From: an uncultured Bacilli bacterium
GTDB taxonomy: Bacteria > Bacillota_I > Bacilli_A > RF39 > UBA660
Direction of reading: 5' to 3'
DNA length: 50,045 nucleotides
NCBI GenBank assembly: GCA_934130235.1
Contig: CAKOXU010000003.1
Span: 1 to 50,045, forward strand
The position numbers and the translations under genes are program-made. Below the pieces are notes generated by a model. That model made no database searches. It was not told the DNA's origin and saw only the letters and a program-made list of their open reading frames with translations. Of this stretch, positions 1 through 6,870 are shown in pieces (positions within the stretch are counted from its first letter, which is position 1; each line of letters starts with the position of its first letter).

Positions 1-388
1 CATCTTCAGTTATTCCAGTTATTATTTTTCTTGTATTAGCATAATTTTGATCTTGTTTAGAAGAAAAGTTCAATTTAGATAATTTTGTTACACCATCTAC
101 TAAATTAGCAACATTTTGATTAAAGTCATGTGCTATATCTTCTTTTGTGATATTAGTATCTTCCAATGTATCGTGCAAAAGCCCAGCACATATTGTATCT
201 CTATCTGCATGCATTTCAGATAATATATAAGCAACATTTAAAGGATGCGTTATATATGGCCCTCCACTCTGTCTTATTTGGCCTTCATGTAGATAATCTG
301 CATAATCATATGCCTTTTTTATAATCTCTATTTCTTCTGAATTATAAGTTTTTACTTGGTTTAATAAATCATTAATAGTAATATTCAT
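1..388 (-). CDS. RelA/SpoT-family (RSH) protein, N-terminal part, cut by window edge
   Basis: The frame is open from an ATG at 388, behind a GGGGG ribosome site, to the window edge, so only about 129 residues are seen. They form the start of an HD hydrolase domain: YITHPLNVA, then AGLLHDTLEDT, then VDGVTKLSKL and an NTRKI segment that aligns with the region just before the KLADRLHN motif of RSH proteins. Known of the family: these enzymes make or hydrolyse (p)ppGpp in the stringent response. Whether a synthetase domain follows cannot be seen. The N-terminus resembles that of the second RSH gene at 5394-6794, so the two are paralogues about 5 kb apart. This copy keeps the longer, more typical loop after VTKL. 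Confidence 0.85.
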   Translation of the reverse strand, partial: MNITINDLLNQVKTYNSEEIEIIKKAYDYADYLHEGQIRQSGGPYITHPLNVAYILSEMHADRDTICAGLLHDTLEDTNITKEDIAHDFNQNVANLVDGVTKLSKLNFSSKQDQNYANTRKIITGITED

Positions 389-419
389 AAGATACCCCCT
401 ACTACGTATTTTTATATAC

Positions 420-478
420 AAAAAAAGATGAAAGGCGGCAGAAAAGGACGTTAAATCCTCACGCTATCGCTTTTCATC
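420..478 (-). terminator. Terminator of the small Cys-rich ORF
   Basis: On the minus strand a long imperfect hairpin closes with GATGAAA/TTTCATC, contains an inner AGGA/TCCT hairpin, and is followed by seven T. The ORF at 451-585 ends inside it. The branched shape could also be a small regulatory RNA, but the U-tract favours termination. Confidence 0.6.
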
Positions 479-585
479 TCTTTTATTTGGCAAGAAAGAC
501 ATATTAAAGTATTACAGCATAAAAAGTTGCAAATAACATTTGATTTTGATTTAATTACTAATTCTTCTTTAAAGTAATTACTCAC
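451..585 (-). CDS. Small Cys-rich peptide ORF (44 aa), function unknown
   Basis: A GTG start at 585 sits 7-8 nt behind a strong AGGAGGGA ribosome site. The 44-residue product has five Cys in a 14-residue stretch (C19, C23, C24, C29, C32) inside a hydrophobic core, with a Lys/Glu-rich N-terminus and a polar C-terminus. It has its own promoter at 626-654 (TTGACA-17 nt-TAATAT) and ends in a terminator hairpin, so this is a complete transcription unit although the ORF is short. I do not recognise the family. It could be a metal-binding or redox microprotein, a precursor of a modified peptide, or a leader peptide. No maturase gene is seen next to it. Confidence 0.5.
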   Translation of the reverse strand: MSNYFKEELVIKSKSNVICNFLCCNTLICLSCQIKEMKSDSVRI

Positions 586-625
586 AATATTCCCTCCTCA
601 TCCAAATTTAAAAATATTATATTAG

Positions 626-654
626 ATATTACTACTAATTTTTTCATTTGTCAA
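626..654 (-). promoter_or_regulatory. Promoter of the small Cys-rich ORF
   Basis: TTGACA (649-654), 17-nt spacer, TAATAT (626-631) on the minus strand. The -35 is perfect and the -10 matches 4 of 6. The start would fall near 619, about 35 nt before the GTG. From here to the hairpin at 743 I see nothing else. Confidence 0.6.
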
Positions 655-742
655 TACCTTTTTTTATTTTTGTTAAAAAGTTAAATACAAGTTTTTTAAT
701 TATAATTTTAAAACTTGCATTTAGTCTTTTAATAGTTTTTAG

Positions 743-775
743 AATAAATAGTGTTTCCCACCAACACTATTTATT
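743..775. repeat. 13-bp perfect inverted repeat
   Basis: AATAAATAGTGTT at 743-755 pairs perfectly with 763-775 across a 7-nt loop. It lies just beyond the 3' end of the decayed acetyltransferase. No clean U-tract follows on either strand, so it may be a weak bidirectional terminator or a remnant. Confidence 0.55.
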
Positions 776-792
776 TTAGAATCAACTTCATT

Positions 793-1252
793 TTATTTTA
801 CCTCATCAATTTTTTCTATTAAAACAGACTTAAATTTATTAAATCCACTTTTTTTGTTATACTTAATTGCATCTACATTATTATTTAAGCCTTGAACCTC
901 AATAGATTTTACATTGTTGTTCAAAATTTAAAATTTTTAATTAAGTTAGTTGCCACACCATTCTTTCTATATTTATCAATGACAAAAAGTGCTTCGAGTT
1001 TTGACAACCTTTCTAAGTAGGCATCACCATTGCTGACTATATACCCAAACAGATAACCAATAATTTTGTTATTCTTCTCAGCAACCAAAACAATACCGGA
1101 ATCATTAGGAATAATATCTTCATATAGTCTTTTAACAACACAATTTTCATTAATATTAGAATCATACTTTTTTAATCTCTTATTAATAATGTTAACAATT
1201 TGTTAATCTGCATAGCACCTTCTAAAATCACCTTACGTATTATATATTCCAT
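793..1252 (-). pseudogene. GNAT acetyltransferase pseudogene (two frameshifts)
   Basis: Starting at ATG 1252 the frame gives MEYIIRKVILEGAMQINKLL and then stops. A second frame continues as NIINKRLKKYDSN... through IIGYLFGYIVSNGDAYLERL, LEALFVIDKYRKNGVATNLI, and stops near 925. A third frame completes the fold with a segment ending NNVDAIKYNKKSGFNKFKSV up to TAA at 793-795. The order (beta4, RxxGvA acetyl-CoA loop, then an A.kfYek-like end) is that of GNAT N-acetyltransferases. Disruptions lie near 1195-1205 and 920-930. It sits directly next to an intact GNAT gene. Sequencing error in AT-rich runs is the alternative to real decay. Confidence 0.75.
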
Positions 1253-1266
1253 AAATATCACCCATA

Positions 1267-1710
1267 CTAAATATCTATATAATATAGTTTTTCACCATTG
1301 TTCAAAGTTTCTACATATTTAGCGCCAAACTTTTCATAATAATTTTTTAAGTTAGATTTTAAATACACTCTATTATATCCAAGTTTTCGTGCTTTATCTA
1401 TTATAGCAGTATTTAAAATTCTAGAATATCCTTTTTTTCTATATTCTTTTTTTACATACATCGTTGCATACCAAGGAGTCAAATCTCTCTTTTCATCACC
1501 ATCATATCTATATAAAGATATAAAGCCTATTAAAATATCATTATCTATTAATCCTAATACACTAATAATTTTAGATGTATTTTTAATATTATTTATTTTA
1601 TATTCTATATACTCATCAAGAGTTTTATTTTGATTTGACCACTGTAAATAACACAATTTAATATATTCATTTAAATACTTATTTTTATCTTTTATTTCAA
1701 TTATTTCCAC
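1267..1710 (-). CDS. GNAT-family N-acetyltransferase
   Basis: 147 residues. A central strand (IGFISLYRYDG), PWYATMYVKKEYRKKGYSRIL (acetyl-CoA loop of the R/Q-x-x-G-x-G/A type, here RKKGYS), a helix, and the C-terminal YEKFGAKYVET strand-helix are typical of GNAT proteins, which move an acetyl group from acetyl-CoA to an amine. The substrate cannot be told. The start is GTG at 1710, five bases behind GGGAGG. The gene lies after the terminator at 1745-1770 and before a decayed member of the same superfamily. Confidence 0.85.
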   Translation of the reverse strand: MEIIEIKDKNKYLNEYIKLCYLQWSNQNKTLDEYIEYKINNIKNTSKIISVLGLIDNDILIGFISLYRYDGDEKRDLTPWYATMYVKKEYRKKGYSRILNTAIIDKARKLGYNRVYLKSNLKNYYEKFGAKYVETLNNGEKLYYIDI

Positions 1711-1744
1711 AAAAGCCTCCCAATATATATTTTATCGTTTTTTC

Positions 1745-1770
1745 AATAAAAAAACAAGAAGTCAATCTTG
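1745..1770 (-). terminator. Terminator after the 1776-2420 gene
   Basis: On the minus strand ACAAGA, loop TTGACT, TCTTGT, then seven T. The loop carries TTGACT, as in the terminator-promoter junctions elsewhere in the window, but no -10 is found at a suitable distance. Confidence 0.7.
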
Positions 1771-1775
1771 TATTT

Positions 1776-2420
1776 TTATTTTACTTTAAGTTCAGAAAGA
1801 AGTACTAAGCTATTTATATCTAAATTAGTATCATCTTCATATGACATCTCTCTTATTGGTATATCAAGCTTGCTTTCACTTAGTGCGCATGCTATTAACT
1901 TTAAACTATTATATTTATCAATTAATCTATTTACAGATTCTTTATCTTTTGATGATTCTATATATTTTAATAATCTAACATCAATTGATTTAAACATAGT
2001 AGGTTCAATTATTCCTAAAGCAATAAATTCATTTCCATAGTGATTAGTTGTTCTACTAGCCTTTACTAAATTTGATATAAGTATATCTACACTCTCACTT
2101 TTAAAAGGATTATATTCATCTTCATCAGCATATAAATCTTCTAGTCCAACCACCGATAAAGATATACCATTACTCCCATTTATATGAGAGTTAGTATCAT
2201 TTAAAATATCCAATTGTTTTTCAGGAAATTGTCTTATACCTCTTTTATTTAACTCATTAAGAGAAAGTATGCCATTTCTTATAACTGATGGTGCTTTTAA
2301 ATAATCTGTATTATGATGATATCTAGCACCACCGATTTTTTCCTTGCCATTTTTAAGACTAATTAACATTTCCCTTACATATTCAAGAATATATTTTTCT
2401 TCAAGTTGCACAGCACTCAT
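1776..2420 (-). CDS. Uncharacterised protein, possibly ADP-ribosyltransferase-like, cotranscribed with ackA
   Basis: 214 residues with no membrane segment. Near residues 31-55 it reads GGARYHHNTDYLKAPSVIRN followed by GILSL, and later GISLSVVG and GNEFIALGIIEPTMF. This resembles, without proving, the first strands of DarT/ART-like folds (an H/Y-containing strand, a helix with xxIxxxGI, then a ser-rich strand). Its ATG abuts the TAA of ackA with no gap, so translation is probably coupled. I do not recognise a named family. The coupling suggests a link to acetate kinase or simply shared transcription. It ends at a clear terminator. Confidence 0.6.
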   Translation of the reverse strand: MSAVQLEEKYILEYVREMLISLKNGKEKIGGARYHHNTDYLKAPSVIRNGILSLNELNKRGIRQFPEKQLDILNDTNSHINGSNGISLSVVGLEDLYADEDEYNPFKSESVDILISNLVKASRTTNHYGNEFIALGIIEPTMFKSIDVRLLKYIESSKDKESVNRLIDKYNSLKLIACALSESKLDIPIREMSYEDDTNLDINSLVLLSELKVK

Positions 2421-3653
2421 TTACTTAATCTTTTTATATACCTTTGCTTTATCTAAGTTAGATAACTTATAAGTATCCTTTAATATCATATATTCTTCAT
2501 CTGTTGGAATAACTAAAATATCAAAAGCTGAATCATCAGTTGATATTTTACCACTCTTAATCTCTTTAAATCCTGCAATCTCATCATTTATACTTTCATT
2601 TACACTAACACCTAATGGTTTAATATAATTAATTACATCTTTTCTAAACTTACTAGAGTTTTCACCTACACCAGCTGTAAAAACTAACGCATCTACATTA
2701 CCATTTAATTCAAGGTAGTACTTGGCAATTGTATCCTCTACTGATTTTTCCATTTTATCTATTGCGAGTTTAGCTAAATCATTTCCTTCACTCGCTAATA
2801 ATTCCACATCACGTAAATCATTTTTACCTGACAAGCCAAGTAATCCGCTTTTCTTATTTAAAATATTAGTTACCTCATCTATAGTTAGATTTCTCTCGTT
2901 ACAGATATATCCAAGGATAGATGGATCAATTGATCCTGAACGTGTTCCCATTACTAATCCATCTAACGGAGTAAGACCCATTGTAGTGTCATAGCACTTA
3001 CCTTCTTTTACACAAGCAATAGATGCCCCGCTACCTATATGACAAATTATTAAATTAACATCATTTTTCAAATAACGTTTTTTCATTTCATCTGTTATAT
3101 AATTATGACTAGTTCCATGAAAGCCATATTTTCTTACGCCGTTCTCTTTATACCATTCATATGGAACAGCATATAAATAATTCTCTTTAGGCATAGTTTG
3201 ATGAAAAGCCGTATCAAAAACAGCTACATTAACAGCATTAGGTAAATACTTTTTAACACTTAGTATACCAGCTATTTCTCCCGGATGATGTAATGGCCCT
3301 AATTTAGTCAAAGCTTCGATATTATTAATAACATCTTCATCAACTATAACAGAAGTCGAATAAATCTCTCCACCGTGTAAAACCCTATGGCCCACTCCTC
3401 TTATTTCATTCAAATCAGAAACAACACCTTTTTCAATTAACTCCGTTAATAATAATCTAACAGCTGTTGTATGATCCTTTACATATACTTCCTTCTTTTG
3501 CTTTACACCATTATATTTTATAGTATAAAAACTATCATCATATCCTATCTTTTCAACATAAACATTAGCAAGCTCTAATCCATTAGGCATTTCATATAAT
3601 GAAGCCTTAAGTGATGAACTACCTCCATTAATTATCAAATACTTCTCATTCAT
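2421..3653 (-). CDS. ackA: Acetate kinase
   Basis: Converts acetyl phosphate and ADP to acetate and ATP, the last step of acetate fermentation. Visible motifs in order: INGGSSSLK (N-terminal nucleotide-fold strand), GHRVLHGGE, VFDTAFHQTMP, YGFHGTSH, HIGSGASI, TTMGLTPLDGLVMGTRSGSI and FTAGVGENS, all in the expected order for the ASKHA superfamily. The frame is open back to 3686, but the ATG at 3653, just behind a GGGG site and directly before the first conserved strand, gives 410 residues, near the family norm of about 400. Its own promoter lies at 3675-3703. No pta gene is in the window. Confidence 0.97.
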   Translation of the reverse strand: MNEKYLIINGGSSSLKASLYEMPNGLELANVYVEKIGYDDSFYTIKYNGVKQKKEVYVKDHTTAVRLLLTELIEKGVVSDLNEIRGVGHRVLHGGEIYSTSVIVDEDVINNIEALTKLGPLHHPGEIAGILSVKKYLPNAVNVAVFDTAFHQTMPKENYLYAVPYEWYKENGVRKYGFHGTSHNYITDEMKKRYLKNDVNLIICHIGSGASIACVKEGKCYDTTMGLTPLDGLVMGTRSGSIDPSILGYICNERNLTIDEVTNILNKKSGLLGLSGKNDLRDVELLASEGNDLAKLAIDKMEKSVEDTIAKYYLELNGNVDALVFTAGVGENSSKFRKDVINYIKPLGVSVNESINDEIAGFKEIKSGKISTDDSAFDILVIPTDEEYMILKDTYKLSNLDKAKVYKKIK

Positions 3654-3674
3654 ATAATTACCCCATTCGCCCAT

Positions 3675-3703
3675 ATAATAGCACAAACTATATAAAAAAT
3701 CAA
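3675..3703 (-). promoter_or_regulatory. Promoter of ackA
   Basis: TTGATT (3698-3703), 17 nt, TATTAT (3675-3680) on the minus strand, about 22 nt before the ackA start. It follows the U-tract of a hairpin whose arms (AAAGGTAT near 3762-3769 and ATACCTTT near 3712-3719) bracket the end of the Nudix gene. Confidence 0.65.
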
Positions 3704-3726
3704 ATTAAAAAAGGTATATCATTTTT

Positions 3727-4221
3727 CTATTGTCTTCTAAAATTCAATACCTTTTCAAAAGCTTCTATATTACCCTTTCTAAATTTATTTTGCTCTATTA
3801 ATTTATATATTTCATCTATACTTAACCACTTAACAAAATCAACTTCTTCTTTTTGAAGTTTTAAATTATTACTGTCAATATCCTTTTTTAAATAATATAC
3901 ATCTTGAAAAGCATAATCAAATCTTTTAGTATATACACGTTTTATTTCATCTATTGATACCGAAAAACCTAATTCTTCTTTTATTTCTTCTAATATAGTT
4001 TGATCACATGTAGATCCAGACTTTACTAATCCACCAGTTGTTGCCCATATATTACCTTTTTCTTTAGAAGTCATTTGAATTAAAAATTCATTTTTACTAT
4101 TTTCAATAAAAACTACAACCATACAAATATATTTTCCTGATTCGATCTTCATTGTCCTACTTCGTAAAACTTTTTCTCCTGTTAAATTTTTATTTTCATC
4201 ATATAAATCTAAATATTCCAT
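3727..4221 (-). CDS. Nudix hydrolase with altered Nudix box
   Basis: 164 residues. MEYLDLYDENKNLTGEKVLR at the N-terminus and a Nudix helix at about residues 85-107 mark a diphosphate hydrolase of the YfcD/IPP-isomerase-like Nudix group. The box keeps GG at the start and the EELGF end, but the first Glu of GX5E is Ser (KSGST) and the Arg of RE is Glu (LEEIKEELGF). The metal-binding EE pair remains, so activity is possible but altered specificity is likely. Substrate unknown. It overlaps the upstream hypothetical gene by 13 bp. Confidence 0.85.
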   Translation of the reverse strand: MEYLDLYDENKNLTGEKVLRSRTMKIESGKYICMVVVFIENSKNEFLIQMTSKEKGNIWATTGGLVKSGSTCDQTILEEIKEELGFSVSIDEIKRVYTKRFDYAFQDVYYLKKDIDSNNLKLQKEEVDFVKWLSIDEIYKLIEQNKFRKGNIEAFEKVLNFRRQ

Positions 4222-4556
4222 AAATACTTCCTATACTTATTTTTTATTTTTTTCTTAATGAACTTAAGAGTTGCAACTAAAACAACCTGTATTATAACCG
4301 CAAAAATATACCTATTATTACCAATATCTTCAACATACATTTTAAACACACAATCAATTATGTGTTTAAACAATATGTTTGTTAAATCATTTATAGATTT
4401 AACACTACTAGATTCTAACTGTTTAAAATATATTCTTTCCTTCTTTCTAAATCCCGTTCTATTGGCTATAATATCACATGTTAATATATCATTCAGTTTT
4501 ACATAACCATTAATATCCTTTCTTAAAGGTTTGCTTTTTATCTTGATGAATGACAT
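4209..4556 (-). CDS. Hypothetical protein with C-terminal membrane segment
   Basis: 115 residues from the ATG at 4556, behind AAGGGAG. The open frame reaches a TTG at 4574, but the ribosome site fits the ATG. The first part is basic and soluble (SFIKIKSKPLRKDINGYVKL; KKERIYFKQLESSSVKSIND). A hydrophobic stretch near residues 83-98 (YIFAVIIQVVLVATLKF) is followed by a Lys-rich tail, so it may be a tail-anchored membrane protein. I do not recognise it. It overlaps the Nudix start and probably shares its transcript. Confidence 0.6.
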   Translation of the reverse strand: MSFIKIKSKPLRKDINGYVKLNDILTCDIIANRTGFRKKERIYFKQLESSSVKSINDLTNILFKHIIDCVFKMYVEDIGNNRYIFAVIIQVVLVATLKFIKKKIKNKYRKYLWNI

Positions 4557-4576
4557 TCTATCAACTCCCTTCAATA

Positions 4577-4671
4577 CAAAGAATCAACAATTATCATTCT
4601 TAATAAAACGCAAAAAACCACATTTTTTAAATGTAGTATATCTATTGGTGCAATAAATTGTAGATTCTTTG
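4577..4671. repeat. 14-nt inverted repeat flanking a terminator
   Basis: CAAAGAATCAACAA at 4577-4590 and TTGTAGATTCTTTG at 4658-4671 pair at 13 of 14 positions and bracket the terminator at 4612-4636. The rest of the 4575-4771 gap is AT-rich with no ORF. Confidence 0.6.
4612..4636 (-). terminator. Terminator after the acetyltransferase at 4772
   Basis: Minus strand: CTACATTT, loop AAA, AAATGTGG (one G-T pair), then TTTTTT. Confidence 0.7.
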
Positions 4672-4771
4672 CAAAACGTCACATTCATTATAATATATTT
4701 ATTGTAAATTTACAATACTTTATATTTATTTTTATATAATGATAATATTTTGATTTTAACATTTTTATCAC

Positions 4772-5266
4772 CTAAAATTCTATAATAAACCCAATATGAT
4801 TTCCTGGAAATCCAGCTGCCAATTCGTCCCACATTTTTCCGGAATTTTTAAATCCAACTTTTTCATGTATTTTTATTGATTCGATATTATCAGCTTCTAT
4901 ACCTGATATTAATAATTTAGCTTGTTTATTCTTTACTTGTTCTATGCCATATTTGAGCATTTTCTCCCCATAACCCATTTTTCTTTTTGATTTCAAAGTA
5001 AACAAACTAAATAAGCACCACAAATTGTCAACATTATTATATTGAAAAAGATTTACCATAGAAATTATTTTTCCTTCTTCAATATTCAATATAAGCATAG
5101 AATCATTTTGATGATTATCTGAAAATATAAATTCCAGATGGTTAATAAATTCAGTTATATTAGCTATTTTAGATGAATCGTTTATAAACAACTCATCAAT
5201 AAGTTTTATATAATATTCTTTATTTTTTTTATATTCATTTTTCTTTATAATTTTATAGTTTTTCAT
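4772..5266 (-). CDS. GNAT-family N-acetyltransferase
   Basis: 164 residues. The core strand LWCLFSLFTLKSKRKMGYGE holds the acetyl-CoA loop RKMGYG, followed by AKLLISGIEADNIESIKIHE and KVGFKNSGKMW, the usual beta5-helix-beta end of GNAT enzymes acting on small amines or peptides. The ATG lies behind AGGAGAG. It is a monocistronic gene with a terminator on each side. A probable promoter nested in the upstream terminator is TTGGCT-16 nt-TATTAT. The substrate is unknown. Confidence 0.85.
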   Translation of the reverse strand: MKNYKIIKKNEYKKNKEYYIKLIDELFINDSSKIANITEFINHLEFIFSDNHQNDSMLILNIEEGKIISMVNLFQYNNVDNLWCLFSLFTLKSKRKMGYGEKMLKYGIEQVKNKQAKLLISGIEADNIESIKIHEKVGFKNSGKMWDELAAGFPGNHIGFIIEF

Positions 5267-5288
5267 TTATTCTCTCCTATTATAATAC

Positions 5289-5336
5289 AAAAAAGAAACA
5301 CAAAGCCAAAAGAATTTTTTTCTAACCTTGTGCTCT
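5289..5336 (-). terminator. Terminator of the second RSH gene, overlapping the next promoter
   Basis: Minus strand: GCACAAGG pairs with CTTTGTGT, followed by TTCTTTTTT. Inside its 3' half TTGGCT is followed after 16 nt by TATTAT, a likely promoter for the acetyltransferase at 4772. Confidence 0.6.
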
Positions 5337-5393
5337 CTTATTATATATTAATTTTTTTATAACATATATTTATTATTTGTCAACACTAAAATT

Positions 5394-6794
5394 CTACGTA
5401 TTCTTTAAATATTTCTTAATTTTTTGTCTTGCATGTGATGTTTTAGCATAATCTATCCATTCTTCCTGTGGTTGAGCTTGATATTTATCACATACTATAC
5501 GTACTCTATCTTTATCCTTTAATATATAGTTAAAATCTACTACCTTATTATTTACTATAGCAGCAACCATCTCATTCCCTACATCGCTATGTATTTTATA
5601 TGCAAAATCTATTATTGTAGAACCTTTAGGGAGCTCTAAAATATCACCCTTAGTAGTTTCTACACATACAGTATCAGTAAATATTTCATCTTTAACACTA
5701 GATAAAAAATCATTATTATCAGTATATAAATTATTTAATTCTACAAGACTATTATAAAACTCTCGTTTGGATACATCTTCCTTTATTCGATTACCAGTTT
5801 TAGCAAATATACCATAATCTGCTACCCTATCCATCTCTTTAGTACGTATATGTGCTTGAACAAGTTTATCAAAAGGACCATTAAGTGTTGTTAAAAGAGA
5901 TTGATATCCATTCGCTTTTGGATTACATATAAAATCTTTAAACTTAGCATTTACAGGATGATATAAACTGTGAATAAATCCTAAAGACTTATAACAATCA
6001 ACAATATCTTCTACTATAACTTTAAACACTAGCATACTAGGTATTTCATATAAACTATTAGTATCATGACTTATAAGTGATCGATATATCCTATAAATAT
6101 TTTTAGTTTTAAAAATCAATTCAGAATTAATATTATTAGAACTAAGTATTGTATAAACAGTATCAAGTACTTCTTCTACACATTTTTGATTATCAAGTTC
6201 AAAATCATTCCTTTGTTCTTCTAGTTTTTTAAATTCATCTGGTTTAATATATTTAAATGATAAATCTTCCAACTCCATTTTTAAACTATATACACCAGTA
6301 TAATAAGCAAGTGGTGTATAAAATTCCATAGTTTCAATAGCTTTTTCTTTTCTTTTTTCTTCACTCTTATATTCCAAAGTTCTCATATTATGTAATCTAT
6401 CTGCAAGTTTTATAATTATAATTCTCGGATCTTCAAGTAACCCTTTAGTAAGTAATTTTCTAGAAGAAGCAGATGGATCATTCAATTTTGTTACTCCATC
6501 TACAAGCATAGCTATGTCATTATTAAAAAAGTTCTTTAAATCAGATACTGTAGTATTCGTATCTTCCACTACATCATGAAGTAGTCCAGCACATATAGTG
6601 TTTGTATCTTGTTTTAAACTAGCTAAAGTAAATGCTACATTCAAAGGATGTATAATATACTTTTCTCCACTTTCTCTTACTTGATCTTTATGACATATAG
6701 AGGCATATTCATATGCTTTCACTATAAGTTTTTTATCTACATCAGTTATGTTTTTACAATAACTTAAAACTACATCTATTGAAATATTATCCAT
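5394..6794 (-). CDS. RSH protein with intact HD hydrolase and degenerate synthetase domain, TGS at the end
   Basis: 466 residues: HD domain (about 20-170), RelA_SpoT domain (about 215-340), TGS (about 385-445), and no ACT or zinc-finger domain. The HD residues are all present: H49 in IIHPLNVA, H73-D74 and E77-D78 in LLHDVVEDT, D132 in KLADRLHNMR. In the synthetase half the G-loop-like KFKDFICNPKANGYQS is kept. Aligned by eye to streptococcal Rel, however, the metal-binding Asp264 becomes Ser253 (EIPSMLVFK) and Glu323 becomes Gln313 (LVQAHIRTKE). Inference: it hydrolyses (p)ppGpp or acts as a regulator but does not make the alarmone. Promoter TTGATT-16 nt-TATAAT lies upstream, near 6810-6840. 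Confidence 0.9.
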   Translation of the reverse strand: MDNISIDVVLSYCKNITDVDKKLIVKAYEYASICHKDQVRESGEKYIIHPLNVAFTLASLKQDTNTICAGLLHDVVEDTNTTVSDLKNFFNNDIAMLVDGVTKLNDPSASSRKLLTKGLLEDPRIIIIKLADRLHNMRTLEYKSEEKRKEKAIETMEFYTPLAYYTGVYSLKMELEDLSFKYIKPDEFKKLEEQRNDFELDNQKCVEEVLDTVYTILSSNNINSELIFKTKNIYRIYRSLISHDTNSLYEIPSMLVFKVIVEDIVDCYKSLGFIHSLYHPVNAKFKDFICNPKANGYQSLLTTLNGPFDKLVQAHIRTKEMDRVADYGIFAKTGNRIKEDVSKREFYNSLVELNNLYTDNNDFLSSVKDEIFTDTVCVETTKGDILELPKGSTIIDFAYKIHSDVGNEMVAAIVNNKVVDFNYILKDKDRVRIVCDKYQAQPQEEWIDYAKTSHARQKIKKYLKNT

Positions 6795-6870
6795 AATATC
6801 ACCACACTAATTGATTATATTATACTTGTTTTTTATTAAAAATCAATATAATATCAAAAAAAAAAGTAAA

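Noticed and set aside
420..478. A riboswitch in front of the RSH gene at 1-388.
   Set aside because: The hairpin ends in a U-tract and lies after a short ORF with its own promoter; no known aptamer core was recognised.
1768..2040. Plus-strand ORFs opposite strong minus-strand genes (for example 1768-2040, 2722-2994, 4258-4506, 9590-9838, 11786-12016).
   Set aside because: They are antisense to recognised genes, lack ribosome sites and show no family features.
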